In this document: one piece after another, positions 50,651 to 62,922 of the stretch
Layout of the letters: the number at the start of each line of letters is the position of its first letter
Position numbering within the stretch: the first letter of the stretch is position 1
Source of the DNA: Mytilisepta virgata
Taxonomy: Eukaryota; Mollusca; Bivalvia; Mytilida; Mytilidae
NCBI GenBank assembly: GCA_028015205.1
Contig: CM051515.1
Coordinates: 12,604,001-12,668,000, forward strand
Reading direction: 5' to 3'
DNA: 64,000 nt
Notes under the pieces: generated by a model
Seen by the model: only the letters and a program-made list of their open reading frames with translations
Database searches by the model: none
What the model was told of the DNA's origin: nothing
Translations under genes and position numbers: made by a program

Positions 50651-50679
50651 GTGACAAAAACTTATATCCACTGACTGTA
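50651..50679. mobile_element. Isolated end of the 470-bp MITE family
   Basis: GTGACAAAAACTTATATCCA followed by CTGACTGTA matches the right terminal inverted repeat of the 13874-14343 element. No left end was found nearby, so this is a fragment. Confidence 0.6.
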
Positions 50680-51456
50680 GTTCAAAAAGGCATCTGTTAC
50701 CTGTTTAATGTTACAATTATTTGATTATTTATGTATACCTTATATCCCTTCATTTTCATACATGTGTCAGATATATCCTATATAAATCTATTGTGACTAT
50801 GTTAGAGGGCAACTGAAGGCAATTGTTAAAATGAAGTACACAAATTCTGAACATTTAATACAAATTGGCAAATAGGTTTCAAAGATGTAAAAATTACGTA
50901 GACAAGAATTGATGATAATAGATGCCACATGATAGTAACAGGTGAAAAATTGCTAAAAATTATTTAAGTTTCAAATTCAGCAAAATTTTTTAAAAGTTTA
51001 CTTCCAAACATCCTTACACAAATTCTCATAGTTAAATGCAAGTTCCAATGGCTTTTAAAAGTTTAAACTTAATCTAATCAATTTTATAAAAATACTATAA
51101 CCTTGAAATTTTGATAAAATAATAAAAAAAACTTCTTTCATCATTGTTCGGAGCATGTATGTCCGACAGCAAATTGTCAAAATAATAACCGGATTTTTCC
51201 ATTGGAAAATCTGTTGAAAAGTGGGAAAAGTGGGAACTCAGATACTGACCAAACTTTCCTTCTTAATGCCAAACATCAAAATCAATACAAACATTCTCAA
51301 TCTCCCATAGTTTTATGTACATTGCCAATTGAAAGTTTTTTTTAATAACTAATGACTTAATAAAAAAACACCTTAGTTTATTAAATGCAAAGGGAAACAA
51401 CTCCTCTTTCTCAAGCTTATCACCAACTTATAACAGAGTATAAAATATTTTAAATT

Positions 51457-51462
51457 TTTATT
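51457..51462 (-). terminator. Poly(A) signal AATAAA of SAAL1
   Basis: TTTATT on the plus strand reads AATAAA on the minus strand, 33 nt after the SAAL1 stop codon. This implies a short 3' UTR. A poly(A) site would be expected 10-30 nt further left, near 51430-51445. Confidence 0.6.
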
Positions 51463-51494
51463 GCATAATTAAACTATATTCAATACAAGTTTTG

Positions 51495-51770
51495 CTATGT
51501 ATTATTTTTACTCTCTGTGTTTGAGTCTGATCGTTCTAGATTACGACCTGCAAGAGCATCGTCAATAATTCTTGTTAATCGTTCTAGTTTGTGCTCGGAC
51601 GCAAGGTCAATTAAAAGTTCAATTGGATTAAACGATTCATTCACTGAAGATTTCATAGTCAATACAAAATAATTTATTCGACATCTACTACAGGAATCAT
51701 TCAGATATGACAGAAAACTGGTCATTTCAGCGTTTTGAATGTCTTCATTGTCATTTTCACTATCAAGCAT
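51495..51770 (-). CDS. SAAL1: SAAL1 last exon with stop codon
   Basis: This 276-nt exon has an acceptor with a long T-tract (tttttttcag) and encodes 91 residues from MLDSENDNEDIQNAEM to a TAG at 51497-51495. It includes helices PIELLIDLASEHKLERLTRIIDDAL, like the family's C-terminal helix near its end, and a short polar tail (SDSNTESKNNT). Phase 0 at the start fits the previous exon. Confidence 0.85.
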   Translation of the reverse strand: MLDSENDNEDIQNAEMTSFLSYLNDSCSRCRINYFVLTMKSSVNESFNPIELLIDLASEHKLERLTRIIDDALAGRNLERSDSNTESKNNT

Positions 51771-52369
51771 CTGAAAAAAAAAAAAGGAACTTTGATTTGT
51801 ATGGGGCAATTCATAAATTTAAGCTGAAAATGTCAAAGGATAAACACCACAATGACTAAAAAATAAAAATTTCATATATATTACTATTGCACAAGAAATT
51901 ACATGGAAGATTAATATCAAATACATTTATTTGACCTTAAAATTTTTGGAAGACTGTACTTCTTTTAATTTTTTTTCAAAAATTAATTTTCTTTCTCTTT
52001 TTTCAATTTAATTTTTTTTACTTTTTTCTGAAAATACCCGGTAAATCCCATGAACAATTTTGTAATTTAAAAAACAAACAAAAAAACCTTATATATTTAA
52101 TACTAAACTAAATAAGAAAAAACAATACTAGTTTTATTTCAATTAAACAAAAGGGAGACAATTCTATAAAGACTTGCATAATTATGAAAGTTGAAAAGTA
52201 GAAAATCATTTAAAGATTTAAAAATAAAAACATCCATTAGTGCAAAAATCTTTTCAAAATGTTAATAGCGAGCTCTGCAAGCACTATAGGAGCATATGCA
52301 TTTTCTACATATGGGTCATTTAGAAAATCTTTGTTTAATGGGGGCAGCCATATTGTGCTACATACTAAG

Positions 52370-52520
52370 GCTAGAAAAAGTTTCGTTTGCCGGAAATAAC
52401 TTGCTTCAAATTATAATTTTAGAGTCAGAATCGTGATACCGAAAATGAGTTTCTGGAAAGGGCTAATATTGCTGTGCTCTCATCATTGGTCACGCCAACA
52501 GCATATTACTGTTATAACAA
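52370..52520 (+). repeat. Dispersed repeat, inverted partner near 63.7 kb
   Basis: The segment with GGAAATAACTTGCTTCAAATT and TTTTAGAGTCAGAATC...GAGTTTCTGGAAAGGGCTA matches, in reverse, the segment around 63675-63750. It is an interspersed repeat of unknown class; the two copies face each other about 11 kb apart across SAAL1. Confidence 0.6.
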
Positions 52521-52664
52521 AGAGGTGGCAAGTAGAATGTATTATTCACTTTACAACGAAAAATAGACATACTTGTGTGATTTAATAAGAGCAACACTGC
52601 TTTTTTTAGGCTTTTTACTTGAGGTTTTTCATTAAATCAAGGGTAAACTTCATTAAAAACACAA

Positions 52665-54400
52665 ACTAGAGGCTCTCAAGAGCCTGTATCGCTCACCTGC
52701 ATTTACCTTTTCACCTTGAGCAGACCTAAAAATTTAAGAGTTGCAGTCAATTTGGCTGGTTTTTCTATAGGATTCTATGTTAAACTAATTTCAGCTGTGG
52801 CAGTCATCTTGGTTGACAGTCCAGGTCAATGGATATATTTCTAAAAGAAAACCATCTAAGGACTATTTCTGCTAAGTCTTGTTCCAACTGGCTAAGCGGT
52901 TTCAGATAAGAAGATTATTAAATGAATTTTCCTATAGGGTCCAATATTTAACTAAGTTTGGTGTGGCAGCCATCTTGGTTGACAATCCGGGTGATCGGAC
53001 ACATTTCTGGACCTCTTAAGGACCAATGCTGCCAATTCTGGCTCCAATATGTCAAGTGGTTTCAGACAGGATTTTTCAATGAATTTTTCCATAGGGCCCT
53101 ATGTTAAACTAAGTTCGGGTTTGGCAGCCATCTTGGTTGACAGTCTGGGTCATAGCACAAAATTCTGAAAGAGGACCATCTATGGACCATTGCTACCAAG
53201 TCTAATTCTAATTGGCTTACTGTTTTCAGACAAGAAGATTTTTGAGTGAATTTCCCATAGGAGCCTATGTTAAACTAACGTCTGCTGTGGCGGCCATCTT
53301 GGTTCACAGTCCAAAAAATCAGACACATTTCTGAAAAAGGACCTCCTAAGGACCAATTCTGCCAAGTCTGGCTCCAATATGTCAAGGGGTTTCAGACAAG
53401 AAGATTTGTCAATTAATTTTCCTATAGGGCCCTATGTTAAACCAAGTTCGGTTGTGGCGGCCATCTTGGTTGACAGTCCGGGTCATCAGACACACCTCTA
53501 TAAGAGGACCATCTAAGGACTATTGCTTCCAAGTCTGGTTCCAATTGGTCAAGTGGTTTAAGACAAGAAGATTTTTCAATGAATTTTCCCATAGGGCCCT
53601 ATGTTAAACTAGGTTCGGTTGTGGCGGCCATCTTGGTTGACAGTCCGGATCATCGGACACACCTCTATAAAGGGACCATCTAAGGACCATTGCTGCCAAG
53701 TCTGGTTCCAATTGGTCAAGTGGTTTAAGACAAGAAGATTTTTCAATGTTATTTTCCCAAAGGGCCATTCCACCAAAGTTTGGTCTCAAATGGCCCAGTG
53801 GTTTGAGAGAAAAAAGGTCTTTAAAGGAAAGCTTACGCTGGATACCGTCTTTAAAGGACAAAAACTCCTATAAGGGGTCAACCAATGATTTTGGTCATGT
53901 TGACTTATTTGTAGATCTTACTTTGTTAAACATTTTTGCTGTTTACAATTTGTCTTTATCTATAATAATATTCCAGATAATAACCTAAAACTGCAAAATT
54001 TCCTTAAAATTAACAATTCAGGGGCAATAACCCAATAAAGGGTTGACCGATTCGTCTGAAAATTTCACGGCAGGTAGATCTTGACCTGATGAACATTTTT
54101 ATCCCATGTCAGTTTTGCTCTAATTGCTTTAGTTTTTGAGATATAAGACAAAAACTGCAGTTTACCCCTATGTTCTATTTTTAGCCATGTCGGCCATGTT
54201 GGGTGGCAGGCGGGGTCATCGGACACATTTTTTAAACTAGATACCCTAATGATGCTTGTGGCCAAGTTTGGTTCAATTTGGCCAAGTAGTTTCAGAGGAG
54301 AAGATTTTTGTAAAAGTTAACAGACGACGGACGACGACGGACGACGGACGCCAAGTGATGAGAATAGCTCACTTGACCCTTTGGGTCAGGTGAGCTAAAA
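52665..54400 (+). mobile_element. Composite repeat copy D (most complete)
   Basis: It starts CTAGAGGCTCTCAAGAGCCTG, itself a small hairpin, then TATCGCTCACCTG. It has about six subrepeats of 165-175 bp with GGCGGCCATCTTGGTTGACAG and ends ACGACGGACGCCAAGTGATG...AGCTCACTTGACCCTTTGGGTCAGGTGAGCTAAAA, a strong terminal hairpin. A hairpin just before a CTAA-like end recalls Helitron-type termini, but no replication protein is present and the class is unproven. It lies in the SAAL1 intron. Confidence 0.75.
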
Positions 54401-55054
54401 AGGAGTTGAAGCTATATGTTTAGCATTGATTACGGTAACAGTATCTTAACAAAGTATGTTTCAAATTTTAAGAAGATATATTAAGCCTATCGAAAATTGC
54501 TAATTTTGTGATTAACAGAACAACATCTGACTTTAATAATAGAGGAGCCTAAGGAAATGTCAATCTAGTGAGTCTTTTTAGAAACTTCAAACTTTGATCA
54601 CAGATACAAAGAACTTGGCAATATTGTTGTAACCATTTTTCACCATTTTAGTAACGATGATTTAAGTTTTTTTTAATAATTATGAATATTTACACTGGAA
54701 ACAATAATAAAACTGTTTTCATGTACTTATTAATAAATTTTCATTTTTTAAGTAGAAAGGCTACTTTTTTTGCTTTTTTTGCTTAACATAGGCTAAAAAA
54801 ATATATCTCAATTCAAAATTTTATGGCCATAAATGTCACATGCCTTGTGACAAAACATGTTTACAATCAAAAGTGATAAACAAAGAACAATGAAATGCAT
54901 ACTAAAATCATGTCAAACTGTTTCAAAGGTCCTATGTCCACAGTTCTAACTAGAATACTGACAATATCAGAAAGGACCCGTCGGCTAGTGTGATTGAACT
55001 CATGGGAATCAAAAACACTTCAAAATCTAGTTGTGATTTCATACATTCATTTTA

Positions 55055-55475
55055 TCTATCAAAAAGCATGAAGCTAAATTCTCAAAATTTGCCTTTTTCC
55101 ATATAAAAAAAAAGTTTTTCCCCAAAAAGTGTTTTCCGATTTCCTCAAAATCAAAAGGGACCTTCCTTTGATCATGTCCAACACTGTGTATAAAATTTAT
55201 GAAAATCTGTGAAGCCAATCTTAAGTTATCATACAACATAGTGGTAATTCTCAAAATATGGATTTTTTCATATAAAAACTAAGTTTTTCCCCAAAATTGT
55301 TGTCCGGTTTTCCTCAAACCCGAAAGGGACCTCCAATATTGTGTACAAAAATCATGAAAATCCGTGAAGGCAATCTTAAGTTATCATACAACAAAGGAAA
55401 TGCTGATGGACAGATGGACGGACAAGACTGATTACTATAGGGTGGCCGCCATCTCCCATGGCAGGGCCCTAATGA
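55055..55475 (+). mobile_element. Repeat with two subrepeats and GGACGGACAAGACTGAT tail
   Basis: Two related segments carry TTTTTCCATATAAAAA...AAGTTTTTCCCCAAAA and AATCTTAAGTTATCATACAACA. The tail reads GACAGATGGACGGACAAGACTGATTACTATAGGGTGGCC, then a hairpin-capable CGCCATCTCCCATGGCAGGG. Related in tail structure to the element beside exon 5. Confidence 0.6.
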
Positions 55476-56206
55476 GGACAGTAGACCGATGAACTTCTTT
55501 TGACATGATTAAAAACTTCCCAAGCATATATGTTTCTATGTTAAATATGAATTTTTATAATTTCCATCTCTGGAAATGGTTTGTTTAAAATTGTGAGCTG
55601 TATCAGACACACTTTAATTTGTTAAGAGATAGTCAAGAGATATCGATAAGTAGTTTTGGTCAAGTGTTTTTAACAGGGAAATTTAGCACCTTGTCCTATG
55701 TAAAGCTAAGTTCTGCTGTGTTGCCATCTAAACTAACAGATTGGGTTCATATAATATGTTTAGCTATGGCAGCCATCTTGTTTACTTGACAGGGTCATTT
55801 TTATTAATGTATAAATATATCAACTAAAATTTGGATAAAATTTCAGAGAAAAAACAAAGTCTCATAAATTAAACAATGGCTCCATTCTTTGTTTGTTAGC
55901 CTGGATATCAGACAATAATCAGAACAGAATGGCTACCAAACTATATATGCATTCAACATTTGGCTAAAAGATTGTACAGTTTTTTCATGCAAGAAGATTC
56001 TGAAGCAAAATTTCAAGATATCAATTAAATTCATCAGATATAATTCTAAGAATTACTATCAAGAGTCGTTCAAACTGGTCCAGTGATTTTGCCGGAGTAG
56101 ATTAAAATGTAAAACCGTATGCGGGATGCATAATCTATAGAAGAGCGACAATGGCTCTGAAAAACCATTAATCACAGTGAGGTAAAAATTCAAAGAACAA
56201 ACTCAC

Positions 56207-56514
56207 CATTTGTAATGTGAACATATAGTCATAAATAAATCCTTGTAAAATTTGTGATAAAACTTCTAAATGTTGTGTTTCTTTGTCTTCCCTCTGTTTT
56301 ACTTCAGCCAAAATTTCATTATGATTTTTTTCATCACTTCCTGTTGCAATTTCTGCATCTTTCTTTTCACTTTTACAATCTGTCTTTTCATCATTACTGT
56401 CACCTGATTCAGCTGTTTGTTGTGATTGGTTGTCTACTGAAGTCTTTTTTATTTCTTGTAACCATGGATACAATGGTTCCAATATTTTTACAAAAATTCT
56501 TATTAATCTTTCAT
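56207..56514 (-). CDS. SAAL1: SAAL1 exon with charged linker
   Basis: This 308-nt exon has acceptor tctttatatag and donor CAAATG|gtgagt. It encodes 102 residues. A first helix (ERLIRIFVKILEPLYPWLQE) is followed by a roughly 45-residue linker rich in Ser, Asp, Glu and Lys, then a helix with HLEVLSQILQGFIYDYMFTL, equivalent to the family's HLKILKDILCEF region. The linker is poorly conserved and probably disordered. Ends in phase 0. Confidence 0.88.
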
Positions 56515-57331
56515 CTATATAAAGAAAAGAAAAACTTATTGTTAAAAATATACCTTAACATGTATTTACAATTGTAGGCACTGAAAACTTCATCACTGCC
56601 ACCACCCCTCTTTTCACTGCATAGATTTATTTCAAGATTCTAAAAAATCATTCAAATTGTTTAAATTCTCAAAATTTTGTGATCATAAGAATAAATGTTA
56701 TAAAACTAGAAATTAACGTTCTTAATAAATATGATAGGAATAATGTAAGCAAAGAACTCAGATAATAGCAAGAGCATTGACAAGTGGTAGATGTTAGTAA
56801 TGAATATTTGACATCATGAAAGGAATAATATCACAAATAATTGAAATCTCAATCCCATTTGTACCTTCCGCTAAAACTCCCTTGAAATCAAATTTAAAAA
56901 CAAGAAGTAAACAGAATTGCTGGTGACAGTGAATAAAAATGTACAACCTATTTTTTTTGTTATTAGAAAATATTAATATTCATTTCCCTGTGATGTTAAA
57001 TTTTGCTATGCAAATATGGAGCCATTGTGTATATCAAAATTGATGACCAATAAAAATACAAAATATACGACTTTTTATACACAACCACACGTTGACCAAT
57101 CAAATGGGTAGATTTTTCATATCACTAGTTCATATCACACTGTACATGAGAGTTGGATACAGGGTTCTTAAACATTTTTCCTCATAAAAATGAAGAACTT
57201 TTTAAGTACTTTCAAACATTTTTCAAGGACGTTTAACCATTTAGTGGCTTTTTTTCTGGAATTAACCATCAACTAAATGTACTGTAAGCAAAGCTCACAA
57301 AAGTATATCCCCTGCTATGGCTACAATAATA

Positions 57332-58517
57332 CTAGAGGCTCAGAGGGCTGAGCCTGTATCGCTCACCTGGCATGAAAATCGTTTTTATTGATGAACCTTA
57401 GAGAAGTCATTTCTCCTTATCATTATGAAGTGTGGTAAGCCTTGTAGGAACCAAATTTTTCTTCATCAAGGTCCTTCTACTTATAGATCAGCAAGATTTT
57501 TGCATGTATTTACCATAGGGTCTTATGTAAACCTAAGTCCTCTGCTGGTGGGCATTTTGAATGAGGGATTGGCACCAAAGTAACAACAGTTGTGTCAACA
57601 CCTTATGAGGAACATTCAGGCCATGTTTGGTTTCAATCAATATTGCAGTTCTGTAGATTTTTGTTATATGCCATAGACATTTTCTGTCAAGTTTGGCTCT
57701 ATTTTTCCAGGCAGTTTCAGAGAAATTTTTATTTCCAAAATCAACCAATCAGAAATAAGAATTGCCTATGGTGGCCATGTTTTTCACCTGATCTGGACAA
57801 AATGAGGAAAGATGCTTCCTGTTAAGTTTCGTTCCATTTGGCCCAACGGTTTCAGAGAAAAAAAAATCCTTAAATCAGTCAATTAGAAACAATAATACTA
57901 TTGTATATACTATAAGTTTTCGCCCAATCAGGATGACAAAAATTAATTTCATAAAAGAATTTCCATTGATGCTTCCTGTCAAGTTTGGCTGACAGTTTTG
58001 GCCAAGCAGTTCCAGATAAAAAAAATGTTGCCTGATCAGGACAAAATGGTGAAATTTTGTAGTAAAAAACCTCCAATAAATGCTTCATGTCAAGTTTCGT
58101 TCCATTTGGCCAAGCGATTTCAGAGATGATTTTTTTATATCAACCAATCAGAAACAAGAACTGCCCCATGGAAGCCATATTTGTATTCTAATCAGGACGA
58201 AATGAGGAAACTTTATAAAGGACCTCCCTTGTATGCTTCCTAAGTTTCGTTCCGTTTGGCCAGGCGATTTCAGAGAAAAAACTTTTTTATAACAGCCAAT
58301 CAGAAACAAGAACTGCCCATGTTGGCCATATTTCTAGTCCGATCAGGACAAAATGAGCAATCTTTATAAAGGACCTTACATAGATGCTTCTTGCCAAATT
58401 TAATTCCATTTGGCCCAGCGGTTTCAGTGGAGAAGATTCAAATGTGAAAAGTTAACGGACAGATGACAGATGCCAAGTGATGACAAAAGCTCACATGGCC
58501 TTTGGCCAGGTGAGCTA
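57332..58517 (+). mobile_element. Composite repeat copy E
   Basis: It starts CTAGAGGCTCAGAGGGCTGAGCC...TATCGCTCACCTGG, has subrepeats of the copy A type (TGCTTCCTGTCAAGTTT, CCAATCAGAAACAAGAACTG), and ends AGCTCACATGGCCTTTGGCCAGGTGAGCTAA. It lies in the intron between the 60106 and 56207 exons of SAAL1. Confidence 0.75.
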
Positions 58518-58529
58518 ATAATACTGAAG

Positions 58530-60100
58530 ATACCCAGAAAGTTTCACAGAAATCCACTCAATGGTTTAAGGTCAATATTCAGTAAATGAGCACCACGTAG
58601 CGGCCGTCGTAGAATCGGGCAATGTCAGAGTAATATTACCCTAAATAGTACACAAGAAAAGATTTATCTCCCGTATGTCAAGCGTGTTCCATCTAGAAGA
58701 AAAAATGAGGGTTAGTGGAGCTTTTATTCGGTCAAGGAAGGCAAATGGTTGAAAAAAGCAAGAAAAGAGATTCTTAACTAAATAGACTTAATATATTATA
58801 CCTTTGGAAATGTTTTATGCCTATACCTGTGGAATGTTTTAAAACTTCAAACGCATCTGCAGTGAAAACAAAGTCGGTGACCACATGATTTTTTTACATT
58901 ATTGAATTTGTCAGAAAAAAGAGAATAAAATATCATTTTTGGAAAAAAATCTATGGACTGTAGAATGTTATACAACTATTTATATACATAACATACCGAT
59001 TTTTTATTGATTTTCCCTATTAATTCTTTGTAAAAAGCATAGTTCAACCTCCTCATTTCAAAGTTGTATTCCCATGAAACGAACTCGGTGACCTATATTT
59101 TGTTTTACATAGCTGACTTCCAAAAGTTCAGTTCTTTTCACTGTTAAAATTTTAAAAAATTCTATGGATTTTTTTGTTTACTGAATCTTGACCTTAACAT
59201 GCTTAAGACGATTTGGTTACGGGGCATTCCTACCCCATAACAGTAAATGAAGAAATGTCGAAGTCCATGTTTGTCTGTGGAAAACCCCAAAAATCATACT
59301 GATCAAGAATAAAAAAGATGATGCACAAATGCCACTTTATACTGAAGATTCTGTAAAGGTTTCAATGAAATCCATTCACTGGTGTAAGAGAAGTTTCAGT
59401 TTCAGTTGGACAAAAGAATGTCCATACGGACAGAATCGCCCATCACTATATATCCCCTACTTCACTAAATCGGGGATATATATTGAGTAAAAAATTGACT
59501 GTTAGATGTTATGCTTGTCGACCATGTAGTTTCATGATTACATCACACTTGATCGATTTCATCATGATTCTGGATCAGAGATATTTAAACTTAATTTCCC
59601 TCATTTTTCTACATTCGTACTTAAATCCACAAATAATTATAAATTCAAGGAAGAATGTGTCCCTGGGACACAGATGCCCCCACTTACAAATATGCAAGAG
59701 TCAATGTACTAATTCAAACCAAACCAAAGTAAAGTTAGAGTGCGGAAATGGAAAATTCGGCAAATTTACCATTTATAAAGGGATGTTTGAGAACGGTAAA
59801 AGTGGCACCACCCAAATTCGAACTTGATCTGAGTTTGGTGGTAATAAGCATTGTGTATAAGTTTCATGACATTTGATTGAGGCAAACTAAAGATAGAGAA
59901 TGGAAATCAATTTCGGGAGGCATGAACGAACAAGGGTGAACCTTAATGTGGTACAGTGAAAACAAATAAGGTGGATTTTGTACTTTTTGTTTTTAAAAAT
60001 TCAATATGAAACATGCAATTCATATGCATTTATACTTTACGATTGTATGGTAAAAATAAAAATCACAAAATCTGGTATGAAAACGTGATGATTCCCTGGT
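58530..60100 (-). other. SAAL1 intron, distal part
   Basis: AT-rich, with a hairpin-capable stretch near 59450-59482 (TATATATCCCC...GGGGATATATA) inside a decayed repeat. A 114-residue plus-strand ORF at 59483-59827 has no recognisable features. No gene called. Confidence 0.5.
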
Positions 60101-60105
60101 AATAC

Positions 60106-60273
60106 CTTTAACTAGCCTTTTAGAAGTTTCATCATTTGCTGAGAAAAGAATGTTTAAAACTGACAATGCTGAAGCTATACAAGATTCCCTATCCTCGACT
60201 CCAACTATTTCATCTTCACAGATTAAATTCAGATATTTCAGTAGAGGCTGTTCTAACTCACCAGCACAAGACA
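60106..60273 (-). CDS. SAAL1: SAAL1 exon, armadillo-like helices
   Basis: This 168-nt exon has acceptor tttattttgcag and donor GTTAAAG|gtatta. It encodes 55 residues starting SCAGELEQPLLKYLNLICED and including ASALSVLNILFSANDE, a helical pattern matching the family's region after the HILQLL motif. It ends in phase 1; the following AT makes Asp. A 3.6-kb intron follows. Confidence 0.85.
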
Positions 60274-62140
60274 CTGCAAAATAAAAATCACTATATTATC
60301 AGTACACAAAGTGCTAACAATGTGACAGAAATCCTATACATCCTCTTGTTAAGGTATGTCAACTTGTATCTCATTTGACAAGGATTGCAATTATCCTGCT
60401 AAAGTTCATAATTTTTTTCAACTGACCACTTTCCAATTTACTACATCCTGTAATTTCGAACTAAAACTATCAGGACTTATGATTTTTTTTTATAAAAATC
60501 TCAAAACAAAATAAACATTATTTTTTCCCCTCAATGATAGTACAATTGCCTAGAATCAAAGAAGTTCAATAATCAATCATTTGATAAAACAGAACTACTG
60601 TATTTTATGGACTATAGGTCTAATTAACACTTTCTCCATAGACTTATAATGGTAAAATGGTAATTTTAAAGTAAAAAAGTCTCGACCTATAGGCAGGAAA
60701 ATACGGTAATGATAAATAATTTAAATATATATTTGAAGCTCTTTTGAGTCTTTTTCTGATATTGGTAACATGTTCATGAGTTTTTTTTTTTCTATATTCA
60801 CATTTCATGTTCATTAGATGATTGCTTTATTTTTGTGAATATGATTGACTGATCTTTGATTATAATCAATCAACATTGAGACACAAACTACATGTATTAC
60901 ACTATCCTGTCACCTATAAGGCTATATATAGAATAGGTTATACAGATTGAATGGTAATATCCGCCTGTTTATTGCATGTCCACTTAAACAATTACAGAGG
61001 CAAAGCAGGAGATGGAAATCAGGGGAGTTAACAAATGTTAAACTGGAGAAGGTCAATCAACTTTTTTATCTTTCTTATCACAGTTATCTATTTTTCTTCA
61101 TTTACTCGGTCCTTTTCACAACAAATACTTCTGAATATAAAGATCTTGATTTTCCATTTCTTTTACTGTTGTCTTCTAATCAGGGATGTGATTGGAAGCT
61201 CAAAGGACCAAAGGAAAGTTTTGGCTGGGGTGCTGGGGGCCACCAAATCTCCCCTCCATTGCCAGACCTGTTTACCCCATTTAAACTAGTAGTGTAGTTT
61301 ATACATTTAGAAAGTTTAGTTTTCAATATTTAGGTGTAGTTTTAGATTTTACAAGTCCTAAAAATTACTATCACCGATGAGTGGGGCAACGTGCCGCGAA
61401 CTTGGTAGGGGAGTCTGGGGGCATGCCCCCAGAGATATTTTTTGAAAAACTAGATGCAAAATCCTGCATTCTGACAGCTTTTAGAGTCATGTTTTGAAGA
61501 TACCAAATATATAAATTCAATAGGATTAGTTATATTGAACACAATAATGATATATGTTTTCTTCCTAAATTTTATTGTCATTCTCTTGTAAATCCAAAGA
61601 TACAACCATGGTCTGTCCTTGGTCCAAACATCAAAAAATTTTTGTTCTCTGACCTCTTGCTCGTATTTAATTCTTCAGCTTGTCAGTGTTACCTTCAACA
61701 ACATTATTCTATCGTTTCGGTATCGTGCCATGTGTCAAACTTGACAGTCAACGATCACCAGAGCGTTTTTAATACATACTTATATATTCATTATCAAGCG
61801 TGTAAAAGACAAAGACTCCGTTTTGCGTTCGGATAATTTCCTTTAGACACAAAATTACATACTGCCGATTTTTTTTACTGTAACATCTTTGAAAGCGTAG
61901 AAATGACCTATTTGGGCGTAGAGCGTAATTTGAGTACAAAAAATCGTAGAAACTACGCCAAAATCGTAGTGGTAAACAGGTCTGCATTGCTCTTGATCAT
62001 TCGGAACACCTCGTGATTTTATACGATTCACAAATACAGTCAAACTTGACCCCTGGGCCGCAGAAATCCGGGAATCCACAGAAAAATCACATGTCTGTCT
62101 AATTTAAAACTTTTTGCTATGGATACTGTTAATGTTATAC
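60274..62140 (-). other. SAAL1 intron between the 62141 and 60106 exons
   Basis: It contains an 18-bp perfect palindrome, CTGGGGGCATGCCCCCAG, at 61415-61432, in a relatively GC-rich segment (61190-61440) that looks like a fragment of an unidentified repeat. Otherwise AT-rich and featureless. Confidence 0.5.
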
Positions 62141-62223
62141 CTAATGCTTCTGATCCATTGTCTGTTGTTGACAATAGCTGTAAAATGTGGAAATATATCT
62201 CTAATGTCTGACTGTGAGTTACC
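62141..62223 (-). CDS. SAAL1: SAAL1 exon with conserved HILQLL motif
   Basis: This 83-nt exon has acceptor caatatttcag and donor GCATTAG|gtataa. One base completes the previous codon, then 27 residues follow (VTHSQTLEIYFHILQLL to GSEAL), ending in phase 1; the split Val codon is completed by the next exon. This is the best-conserved piece of the gene in the window and the basis for naming it. Confidence 0.85.
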
Positions 62224-62258
62224 CTGAAATATTGAACATTATTCATTAAACAACTTAC

Positions 62259-62323
62259 ATACCACTAGGTAAAAAGAGATATTGCAGTATGCAACTTTGC
62301 TTGAACTTTAGTGCTGTCTTTTT
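62259..62323 (-). CDS. SAAL1: Tentative SAAL1 exon, 5' boundary uncertain
   Basis: The donor is GGTAT|gtaagt. The open frame, taken here from an AG at 62324-62325, encodes KKTALKFKQSCILQYLFLPSG and leaves phase 2, matching the next exon. The SCIL residues sit about where family members have PCIL before the conserved helix. If true, the following intron is only 35 nt. The acceptor lacks a good pyrimidine tract. The real upstream exon could instead lie outside the window. Confidence 0.4.
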
Positions 62324-62922
62324 CTGACTCTCTGGTTACATGTACTTTTATCCCTTCATTATATCTGGAAATGCTTTCATGAATTTACCTTGTGTATGCA
62401 TTTGGATCTTACGAACTACTGTAATTTCAGAAATTATTGCATGCATTTGAATTTTTATGATATTGAAAAAAATCCCACTTAATTCATATCAAAAAATGCC
62501 AAAATGTTGAGTTAAAATTATTGCGATTACAACCCTGTCACATTTTTTGCAATAATTTCCAAATTTACAGTATTCACTTTATTCACATAAATTTTCCTTT
62601 CTCATTCCTTTGTTTTAAGTTTGCAATTATAATTATTTCAAAGAACCATGCAAGTAATAAATATATTTTGTCTGGTAAATGTTGTCAATTAATTGTGATT
62701 ACCTCCCTTTGACTATAACATTTGACTAGAACAGAAATTGCAAAAGATATTGTCAGATGAGATTTACAAATTAAACATGAGGAAAATGAAGACTTTAGTA
62801 AACAAAAATTCAGTGTAAGATATCATATTTCAGAGATGTTTACCCCTTTCTGGTGTTTTCATTAATCTTAATGATTTTTGTTAGTAATTTGGGCCCTTTG
62901 TCAGTAATCTCAAATTTCAGCA

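Larger units (their letters stand above)
51495..62323 (-). other. SAAL1: SAAL1 homologue, C-terminal half of gene
   Basis: Exons 62141-62223, 60106-60273, 56207-56514 and 51495-51770, with a tentative upstream exon 62259-62323, join in phase. Recognition rests on the segment LEIYFHILQLLSTTDNGSEA, which closely resembles the family's conserved motif around MHILQLLTTVDDG, and on collinear weaker matches: a helical stretch with LSVLNIL, a variable linker, and a HLEVLSQILQGF segment. SAAL1 is an armadillo-like helical-repeat protein, linked in vertebrates to cell proliferation; its biochemistry is poorly defined. The N-terminal half must lie beyond the right edge. The stop codon and a poly(A) signal are present. 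Gene 1 lies downstream on the same strand. Confidence 0.82.

Noticed and set aside
53604..53873. Overlapping 80-85-residue ORFs on both strands
   Set aside because: They fall in subrepeats of composite repeat copy D.
59483..59827. 114-residue plus-strand ORF
   Set aside because: No recognised motif, antisense to a SAAL1 intron, and partly in a decayed repeat.
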